NCBI GenBank assembly: GCA_964440265.1
Contig: CAYTRU010000016.1
Coordinates: 1 to 20,116 of the forward strand
Direction of reading: 5' to 3'
DNA from: CAYMUN01 sp964440265
Lineage (GTDB): Bacteria; Patescibacteriota; Saccharimonadia; Saccharimonadales; UBA4665
Length of the DNA: 20,116 nucleotides
Positions 13,025 to 18,827 of the stretch are shown piece after piece. The translations under genes and the position numbers were made by a program. Under the pieces are notes generated by a model, which did no database searches, had not been told where the DNA came from, and worked only from the letters and a program-made list of their open reading frames with translations. Position 1 is the first letter of the stretch, and the number at the start of each line of letters is the position of its first letter.

Positions 13025-14460
13025 GTTGTTTCTCCCGTAGGCTTAGACGATAGCAGAGGGCCGTCGGCACCAGGCAGATAGGTCTGCAAGTCGTCGGCAT
13101 TTTTGGCCCATTCGTCGAGGACCGGTTGGATGATCCGCCAGCTGGCCAGCACCTCTTCGCTGGTGGCAAACAAGGTATGGTCGCCGCGGATAGCATCTAG
13201 TAATACCCGCTCGTAGGCGTTTGGATGTTCGTGATCACCAAAATTCTGTTCATAAGAAAAATCCATAGCTACCGATTGTAGCTCGGTGTCAAACGCCGGT
13301 TTTTTGGTTAACAGGTCGAGTTCAATGCCTTCGTTGGGCTGTAACCGGAAACGCAAACGATTACTGGGAGCATCGTCATCAGCCTGAAACGTGATGTTGA
13401 TTTCATAATTTTTGGCAGCCATTGCCTTACCGGTACGGAGATTGACAGGCACACCTCGCCAACGATCATTATCAACTAACACGGTGATAGCGGCATAGGT
13501 CTCAGTGACCGAATCCGGATTACCAACTTCTTCACGGTAACCAGTGTACTGGCCTCGAACAGCTTGGCTTTTTACGTGGTCAGGTGCTACTGGCTGGACT
13601 TGTTCGAGGAGTTGTTGTTTGGCGGCGTGGATATGGTCGCTGTCCAGCGCGGTAGGCTGATCCATCATGATAATAGCTAGCAGTTGCAAGAGATGATTTT
13701 GAATAAAGTCCCGGAGTGCACCCATTGATTCATAAAATTGAGCTCGTTTTTCGATGCCGATCTGCTCGTAGGCGTTAATATCGATGCTGGTAATGTGCTG
13801 ATTGCTCCATAGAGCTTCAAAGATAGGATTTTGGAAACGAAAGGTTAGGATATTCTGAACGGTTTCTTTGGCTAGAAAATGGTCGATCCGAAAGGTCTGA
13901 GTCTCGTCGAATACTTTAGCAGTTTCGCTTATGAGTTCCCGCGCCGATGTCAGATTAAAGCCAAAGGGTTTTTCTACCAGCAATCTGGTTGCTGCATCGT
14001 CATGTTGACAGCTTCGGTTCAGGCCGGCTTCTCCCATATGCCGAATGACCGGTAAGTAAAATTGCGGTGGTATCGATAAATAGTACAGGCGATTCATGCA
14101 CTTCCCTTTTTCGGCTTCAACTGCGTTAAGTGTTTCTAGTAAGTTGGCGTATGCGGCTGGGTCGTTTAAATCCATCTGGATCATCCGGGTGGCCTGTTGC
14201 ATCGCCCGCAGAATTACGGGGTCACAGACTTTATCGACTTCATGAACACAGACGTCCACTTGAGCAAACAGTTGGTTGGCGGTGATGTCACGTCGCGTGA
14301 TCCCTATGATCTCGACCTGTTCATCAAGCAAGCCATCCTTCATTAGATGATAGAGCGCGGGCAATAAATAACGCTGCGCTAGATCACCAGTAATGCCGAA
14401 GATTACAATCAACGGCGGACTAGTTGCGGTGATGGCGGTAGTTCCCCGGGTAGCAGACAT
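13021..14460 (-). CDS. zwf: Glucose-6-phosphate 1-dehydrogenase
   Basis: A 479-aa enzyme that oxidises glucose 6-phosphate to 6-phosphogluconolactone and reduces NADP, the entry step of the oxidative pentose phosphate pathway. The dinucleotide motif is GITGDLAQRYLLPALY (22-37; the family usually reads GASGDLAKRKLLPALY), EKPFG lies at 163-167, and the substrate/catalytic motif RIDHFLAKE at 191-199 contains the catalytic His. Length is typical (about 480-490). The first 14 residues (MSATRGTTAITATS) are an extra polar leader, but the start is supported by TGCTATAGT only 6 nt upstream and by the absence of a better start. It heads the zwf-uppP-pfkB-VKOR group. pgl and gnd are not in the window. 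Confidence 0.95.
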   Translation of the reverse strand: MSATRGTTAITATSPPLIVIFGITGDLAQRYLLPALYHLMKDGLLDEQVEIIGITRRDITANQLFAQVDVCVHEVDKVCDPVILRAMQQATRMIQMDLNDPAAYANLLETLNAVEAEKGKCMNRLYYLSIPPQFYLPVIRHMGEAGLNRSCQHDDAATRLLVEKPFGFNLTSARELISETAKVFDETQTFRIDHFLAKETVQNILTFRFQNPIFEALWSNQHITSIDINAYEQIGIEKRAQFYESMGALRDFIQNHLLQLLAIIMMDQPTALDSDHIHAAKQQLLEQVQPVAPDHVKSQAVRGQYTGYREEVGNPDSVTETYAAITVLVDNDRWRGVPVNLRTGKAMAAKNYEINITFQADDDAPSNRLRFRLQPNEGIELDLLTKKPAFDTELQSVAMDFSYEQNFGDHEHPNAYERVLLDAIRGDHTLFATSEEVLASWRIIQPVLDEWAKNADDLQTYLPGADGPLLSSKPTGETT

Positions 14461-14466
14461 TATTTA

Positions 14467-14475
14467 ACTATAGCA
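14467..14475 (-). promoter_or_regulatory. Extended -10 promoter of the zwf operon
   Basis: TGCTATAGT on the minus strand ends 6 nt before the zwf ATG at 14460, so the transcript should begin at or next to the ATG. No -35 is evident. Confidence 0.65.
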
Positions 14476-14543
14476 AACCAGTCGCAAATTAGTGTACTGG
14501 GTGATGGCGGCAAGTGATTTGGCTGTGGGTTGGCCAGAAGCAT

Positions 14544-14635
14544 CGTCAGGTATTTCGGAGAGGTGCATGCCTTAAGTATGTCGAAAGCATATCAAATAGA
14601 CATGCTTAAGGCATGCACCTCTCCGGGCACTGACG
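14544..14635. repeat. 92-nt near-perfect palindrome between purA and zwf
   Basis: The 219-nt gap between purA and zwf holds a long inverted repeat. A 27-bp arm (14556-14582) is complementary to 14599-14625 with one non-Watson-Crick pair, T14577 opposite G14604; the loop is 16 nt. A further stem, CGTCAG (14544-14549) with CTGACG (14630-14635), closes it outside a 6x4 internal loop. The arms contain GCATGC and CTTAAG. There is no T-tract on either side, so it is not a classic intrinsic terminator. The odd pair is a G-U wobble in plus-strand RNA but an A-C mismatch in minus-strand RNA. Possible identities are a REP/MITE-like element, a processed RNA hairpin or a folded protein-binding site. Confidence 0.85.
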
Positions 14636-14679
14636 GAGGTTTATCCTACATCCTCACTTAGTCACCTGTGAGATTTGGT

Positions 14680-15975
14680 CTACCCTTTATAGATAACTTG
14701 ATTGCGGTTTGGCCCGACGCCAATTTTGGTGACGGGGACGCTCAGTTCTGTTTCGAATAATTCTACGAAATCTCTAGCAGCCTTTGGGAGGTCGGCGTAC
14801 TGGCGAGTATCACCGATTTCTTGGTTCCAGGTTTTGTAGATTTGGTAGTGTGGTATGCAGTCAGCCAGGGCGGCGGCCGAAGTGGGGGCGGTCAGGCGGC
14901 GTTTGTCTTTGTATGTGTAGCTGGTGGCAACGGGGACAGTAGGGCCGTAACGTGGGACGTGGTCGAGTTTGGCGAGGGCCAGTTCATCAATGCCATTGAC
15001 ACGGATGGCGTTGCGTAACTCGACTAAGTCGGGGTAGCCGATCTTGCGTGGCCGATCAGTGGTCTTGCCATATTCGCTATCGACGAGACCAAAAGTACCA
15101 CGAACGACACTTTCCAGCTCGGGGTCGGTAATGGCAGTAACCAATGGGCCACCACCAACATGCGATTTGACGGCTTTGGCTACACCGGTGATCTTACCAA
15201 GGTGCTTGGCGGCTACGCCTAAGCCGTCTAGCAGGCCAGCAACTGTCGTTGAAGAGGATGTCACCGAGGGATACATGCCGTGATTGATATCTAGCCAGAA
15301 AGCTTGGGCGCCCTCGGCCAATACGTCTTCTCCGGCCTGGAGTTTGTCATTAATAATCTCTACAGTATCTGCTAGATGCGGTTTAAGTGACACAGCAGCC
15401 TCAACCCAGGCAAGGGCCTTGGCCTTCAGCTCAGACTGCATTTGGCGTTGCTGCTTCGGTACTAGTTTATTGAGTTCGCTCAAGCCGTCATAAGCTCGTT
15501 CAAATAAAACGGTAGGATAAGCGATGGTTTCCAGTCGGACACCTTCACGCAAATATTTGGCTGAAGCAACATAGGCGATACCAGACTGGGTACTGCCTTG
15601 GGCGCCTACCCCACCTTCTCGGAGAGCATCGAGGCCGATGTGATGAGGCAGGACTAGGTGGGCGATATCACTGAGTAATAGATTTTTGACCGAGACTTTA
15701 TAACCGGCTTTGCGCACATCTGCCATTTCAGTCACCAGGCGCACAGGATCAACGTATACGCCGTTACCGATGATATTTAACTTATCTGGATAGGCTATGC
15801 CCGACGGGATTTGATGGAGGGCCAATGGCTCTAGGGTATCTGGGACGACGCTGTGTCCGGCATTGGAGCCGCCATTGCCTCGGGCTATGATAGCGTAACG
15901 GTCTGCCACTAAGTCGACGAACCGGCCCTTGCCTTCGTCTCCCCGCTGTAAACCGACTACCACATCTAAGGACAT
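14680..15975 (-). CDS. purA: Adenylosuccinate synthetase, divergent
   Basis: A 431-aa enzyme predicted to join IMP and aspartate with GTP to give adenylosuccinate, the first step from IMP to AMP. The N-terminal loop is GLQRGDEGKG (8-17): Asp13 and Lys16 are present, but the near-invariant Trp of QWGDEGKG is Arg11. GNGGSNAGH (33-41) keeps catalytic His41. Other family blocks are recognisable but altered: GSTQSGIAY for GTTGRGIGPAY, LAEGAQAFWLDINHG, TSSSTTVAG, EYGKTTDRPRK for the GTTTGRPRR loop, and GVGPNR near the end. Retained Asp13 argues against phage PurZ, where this residue is replaced. Length is normal. A promoter lies upstream although prs ends only 52 nt before it. purB is not in the window. 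Confidence 0.9.
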   Translation of the reverse strand: MSLDVVVGLQRGDEGKGRFVDLVADRYAIIARGNGGSNAGHSVVPDTLEPLALHQIPSGIAYPDKLNIIGNGVYVDPVRLVTEMADVRKAGYKVSVKNLLLSDIAHLVLPHHIGLDALREGGVGAQGSTQSGIAYVASAKYLREGVRLETIAYPTVLFERAYDGLSELNKLVPKQQRQMQSELKAKALAWVEAAVSLKPHLADTVEIINDKLQAGEDVLAEGAQAFWLDINHGMYPSVTSSSTTVAGLLDGLGVAAKHLGKITGVAKAVKSHVGGGPLVTAITDPELESVVRGTFGLVDSEYGKTTDRPRKIGYPDLVELRNAIRVNGIDELALAKLDHVPRYGPTVPVATSYTYKDKRRLTAPTSAAALADCIPHYQIYKTWNQEIGDTRQYADLPKAARDFVELFETELSVPVTKIGVGPNRNQVIYKG

Positions 15976-15984
15976 ACCTGATAG

Positions 15985-16013
15985 AGCATACTCGTCGTTG
16001 CCTCAATAAGCAA
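15985..16013 (-). promoter_or_regulatory. Promoter of purA
   Basis: On the minus strand, TTGCTT (16008-16013), a 17-nt spacer and TATGCT (15985-15990) end 9 nt before the purA ATG at 15975. It is the only unit here with clear -35 and -10 boxes at optimal 17-nt spacing. The implied leader is 2-3 nt. Confidence 0.5.
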
Positions 16014-16027
16014 GTCCCAGCTGCTTG

Positions 16028-17005
16028 TCACATTTGGTTTTGACCCTCGAAAAGGGCCGAAACAGAGCGACCGGCACTGACGGCAGCAAGGGCGTCGGCG
16101 ATCAAGGGCGCGATAGACAGAACTTCAATTTTGCTGCTTTTGCCAGGGTCAGGTGGCGGTACGGTGTTGGTAACGACAATTCTTTCAAAAGCCGAGGCTT
16201 CGATGCGTGCCAGGGCTTCACCGGAAAAGATGCCATGGGTGGCCAGACCGTAAACAGCTTTGGCGCCTTTTTCTTGGAGGAGGTCGGCAGCGGCACAGAT
16301 AGTCCCAGCCGTATCAATCATGTCATCGACAAGGATACACACGCGTCCTTGGACATTACCGATTAAATGTCTCGCTTCGGCGGTACCCTGGTGGATATTG
16401 GTGCGGTTTTTATGGATGATGGCCATATCACAGTGGAGGGCGGTACTGTAGCGTTCAGTCAGTTTCACCCGACCGGCATCAGGAGAGACCATCACCATAT
16501 CGTCATGAGCAGCATGTTTTTTGATGTACTCTCTGAAGAGCTTCATGGCGATCAGGTGGTCAAACGGCCCGTCAAAGAAGCCCTGGGTCTGACCGGAGTG
16601 TAAGTCGATACTTATGATTCGATCAACACCAGCAACCGATAGCAGGTCGATAATTAAACGAGCCCCGATGGGCTCGCGAACAGCAGATTTACGATCCTGG
16701 CGCGCGTAGCCCAGGAGCGGACAGACGGCCGTAATGCTGCGTGCCGAGGCACGCTTAGCGGTGTCGATCAGTAGGAGCTGTTCCATGATAGATTCATGAA
16801 TATTGCCGGCATGTGTCTGCATGATAAACACATCATCGCCGCGCAGTGTTTCGGTGATACGGCAACTGATTTCGCCATTGGAAAAATTGATCAGCTCGAC
16901 CGGTGTCAGCTTTAATCTGAGCCGTTCGGCGACTTCCTCGGCAAGCTGAGGGTGAGTTCGCCCTGTTAACAGTTTAATATGACGAGCCCTACCAACATGC
17001 TTCAT
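16028..17005 (-). CDS. prs: Ribose-phosphate pyrophosphokinase (PRPP synthetase)
   Basis: A 325-aa enzyme that makes PRPP from ribose 5-phosphate and ATP, the precursor for purine, pyrimidine and NAD nucleotides. Family blocks are FSNGEISCRITETLRGDDVF, CPLLGYARQDRK (ATP-binding flexible region), ISIDLHSGQTQGFF and the PRPP-binding loop VCILVDDMIDTAGTI. The order and length fit class I enzymes. A longer frame starting at 17080 would add 25 unconserved residues and swallow the promoter, so I chose the ATG at 17005, which lies 7 nt after an extended -10 and begins MKHVGRARHIKLLTGR. It is divergent from the alpha/beta hydrolase across a symmetric promoter region and precedes purA by 52 nt. Confidence 0.95.
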   Translation of the reverse strand: MKHVGRARHIKLLTGRTHPQLAEEVAERLRLKLTPVELINFSNGEISCRITETLRGDDVFIMQTHAGNIHESIMEQLLLIDTAKRASARSITAVCPLLGYARQDRKSAVREPIGARLIIDLLSVAGVDRIISIDLHSGQTQGFFDGPFDHLIAMKLFREYIKKHAAHDDMVMVSPDAGRVKLTERYSTALHCDMAIIHKNRTNIHQGTAEARHLIGNVQGRVCILVDDMIDTAGTICAAADLLQEKGAKAVYGLATHGIFSGEALARIEASAFERIVVTNTVPPPDPGKSSKIEVLSIAPLIADALAAVSAGRSVSALFEGQNQM

Positions 17006-17012
17006 AACTTCC

Positions 17013-17021
17013 AGTGTAGCA
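17013..17021 (-). promoter_or_regulatory. Extended -10 promoter of prs
   Basis: TGCTACACT on the minus strand ends exactly 7 nt before the prs ATG at 17005. The predicted transcript is leaderless. Confidence 0.7.
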
Positions 17022-17025
17022 TGGA

Positions 17026-17062
17026 CACCAGAGAAGTTTAAGCAGATCGGACTTCTCTGGTG
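17026..17062. promoter_or_regulatory. 12-bp perfect inverted repeat in the divergent prs/hydrolase promoter
   Basis: CACCAGAGAAGT (17026-17037) and ACTTCTCTGGTG (17051-17062) are perfect inverted copies separated by 13 nt. Its centre is within 1 nt of the midpoint between the two divergent -10 boxes, and the repeat covers both -35 regions. It could bind a dimeric regulator controlling both genes. It lies upstream of both predicted TSSs, so it should not be a terminator for these two genes. Confidence 0.6.
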
Positions 17063-17067
17063 AAAAA

Positions 17068-17076
17068 TGGTACACT
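17068..17076 (+). promoter_or_regulatory. Extended -10 promoter of the alpha/beta hydrolase
   Basis: TGGTACACT ends exactly 7 nt before the ATG at 17084, mirroring the prs promoter on the other strand. It also decides the start: an upstream in-frame GTG at 17060 would place the -10 box inside the gene. Confidence 0.7.
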
Positions 17077-17083
17077 CCAAACC

Positions 17084-17881
17084 ATGGGCCTATTAGAACG
17101 AAAAAATATCGCCATTTTATATAACGGAGAGAAGCTCCACGTCTCGATGTTAACCGCCAGGCGCTCTAGCGAATGGATAGTAGGCTTGCACGGCGTTCAG
17201 TCAGATAAAAGCTTGTATGAAGGCTTTTTCGCTCAATCGTTTACGGCAGATTACTCGCTCCTGGCAATCGATTTCATCGGCTTTGGTGATTCTGATAAAC
17301 CAGATAACTTTTCTTATGACTTGAAAGATCAAGCGGCAATTGTGCTGTTGATACTGGATCGGCTTGATGTGGGGCGGATACACCTCGTGGGGCACAGCCT
17401 TGGCGGTATGGTCGGGATATTACTGCTGGATATGCTCGGTGAGCGGGTAGTTTCTTTCGCCAACCTTGAGGGTAATCTGGTGCTGGCGGACTGTGGTACT
17501 AGTAAACAAGTTGCCACCTACAGCCTTAAGGAATTTGAAGCCACAGGTTATGACCAACTACGGATGCAAATTAGCCAGTCAAGCGAAGCGAGTGCAGCAG
17601 CCCGGAGCCGTTGGCTGCGGCAGATACCAGCAGCTGTTTTCTATAAGAGCTCGATGTCGATACTCGCCTGGTCAAAAAGTGGAAAATTACAGACTATGTT
17701 TAATAACGCAACTATACGACGTCTGTTTATGTATGGTGACCAAAATGTCCATAAAGCCGAGATTGTGTCAGCTGCAGTTACGAAAGTCTCGGTAACTGGC
17801 GCTGGTCACTTTATGTTACTTGACCAACCGAATGCTTGCTATCGATCATTACAAGAATTTATCAGCAAGAAAGCTTCTTAA
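17084..17881 (+). CDS. Alpha/beta-hydrolase fold protein
   Basis: A 265-aa serine hydrolase. The oxyanion-hole region is GLHGVQSDK (34-42), then DFIGFGDSDKP (63-73), and the nucleophile elbow GHSLGGM has Ser105. The likely acid is in MYGDQN and the likely base is the His of GAGHFMLLDQP near the C terminus, giving a full catalytic triad. No signal peptide is seen, so it should be cytoplasmic. The order of motifs resembles broad esterase/haloalkane dehalogenase-like hydrolases; the substrate is unknown and I give no symbol. It is a single-gene unit with its own leaderless promoter and converges on pyrB, 19 nt away, without a visible terminator. Confidence 0.88.
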   Translation: MGLLERKNIAILYNGEKLHVSMLTARRSSEWIVGLHGVQSDKSLYEGFFAQSFTADYSLLAIDFIGFGDSDKPDNFSYDLKDQAAIVLLILDRLDVGRIHLVGHSLGGMVGILLLDMLGERVVSFANLEGNLVLADCGTSKQVATYSLKEFEATGYDQLRMQISQSSEASAAARSRWLRQIPAAVFYKSSMSILAWSKSGKLQTMFNNATIRRLFMYGDQNVHKAEIVSAAVTKVSVTGAGHFMLLDQPNACYRSLQEFISKKAS

Positions 17882-17900
17882 GATAGGACGATCAGGCTAG

Positions 17901-18827
17901 TTACTTGGCAACTATGTGATCGAGGAGGGCCATGCGGATGTAGAGGCCATTACCGGCTTGCTCGAAATACTTAGCCCGTGGGTCACTGTCGACTTCAGTT
18001 GCGATCTCATCTACGCGTGGTAGCGGATGCATAATAATCGCCTGTTTTGGTAGGAGGCTGAGCGCCTTGGTGTTAATGATAAAGCCTCCACTGGCCAGAA
18101 CATTTGATGATTCTAGCCGTTCCTTTTGCAAGCGCGTCCAGTAGACCACATCGGCCTTACTAAAAGCAGCTTCCATGGTATCAACTTCGTCAAATTGCGT
18201 TTTGCTCGTGCGCAGAATAGCCTTCACGTCATCAGCCATTTGTAGCTCAGGCAAAGAGACAAAAGTAATATGGTTGCCCGGATATTTGGCTAGTACTTTC
18301 GCTAAAGACCGTGCTGTTCGTCCATTTTTTAGATCTCCTCCGATTACAACCCGGAGATTATCGAGTCGCTTATAATGCCGAAAGATAGTGTAGAGATCCA
18401 GTAATGTCTGGGTGGGGTGGTCACCTTTCCCGTCACCAGCGTTTATAATTGGCGTTTGACTGACTGCCGTTGCTTCAGCGACTTTGCCGGTAACGGGGTG
18501 TCTTATAATAACAGCTGCAAAATTATATTCATCGAGTACCCGGATAGTATCAGTAATGGTCTCTCCTTTGGCAGCTGAGGAAAATTCACCAGCGTTTTCA
18601 GTACTGACCACGCCCATACCGAGCTTGGAAGCAGCAGCCTCAAAGCTAATACGGGTACGGGTGGAAGGCTCATAAAACAAACTACATATTTGTTTATCAA
18701 CGTGCCGTCTGGCAAGCTCTAGGCAGCTGTGCTGACTGGCAGATAATTTGCGCATATGCTCAGCTCGTTTCAGCAAGTCAGCTAGTTCCGGTGTAGTTAA
18801 TTGGTCGGTGCTTAAAAGATGATTCAT
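17901..18827 (-). CDS. pyrB: Aspartate carbamoyltransferase, catalytic chain
   Basis: A 308-aa enzyme that joins carbamoyl phosphate to aspartate, the second step of pyrimidine synthesis. The carbamoyl-phosphate loop is SLFYEPSTRTRISFE with STRTR at 55-59, HPTQTLLDLYTI follows in mid-chain, and MHPLPRVDEI closes the active site. Length is that of a catalytic chain. The Arg-x-Gln-x-Glu stretch (TRLQKERL) and aspartate-site residues favour ATCase over ornithine transcarbamoylase. No pyrI regulatory chain is adjacent, so it may act as an unregulated trimer. The ATG at 18827 overlaps the carB stop (ATGA) and follows AGGAG at 18833-18837, five nt away. A longer frame from 18857 lacks support. The two products act in sequence. 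Confidence 0.95.
   Translation of the reverse strand: MNHLLSTDQLTTPELADLLKRAEHMRKLSASQHSCLELARRHVDKQICSLFYEPSTRTRISFEAAASKLGMGVVSTENAGEFSSAAKGETITDTIRVLDEYNFAAVIIRHPVTGKVAEATAVSQTPIINAGDGKGDHPTQTLLDLYTIFRHYKRLDNLRVVIGGDLKNGRTARSLAKVLAKYPGNHITFVSLPELQMADDVKAILRTSKTQFDEVDTMEAAFSKADVVYWTRLQKERLESSNVLASGGFIINTKALSLLPKQAIIMHPLPRVDEIATEVDSDPRAKYFEQAGNGLYIRMALLDHIVAK

Noticed and set aside
14544..14635. Reading the palindrome as an ordinary rho-independent terminator of purA
   Set aside because: No T-run follows the stem on either strand, and the 27-bp arms with an additional outer stem are much longer than typical terminators. It may still affect transcription, but that label does not explain it.
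14680..15975. PurZ (phage 2-aminoadenine pathway) as identity of the PurA homologue
   Set aside because: Asp13 and the full GDEGKG loop are retained, whereas PurZ enzymes replace this Asp. Length is that of bacterial PurA and no phage genes are nearby.
17006..17080. Upstream start for prs at 17080 (25 extra residues)
   Set aside because: It would cover the extended -10 and the inverted repeat and overlap the divergent hydrolase promoter. The added residues are not conserved in Prs.
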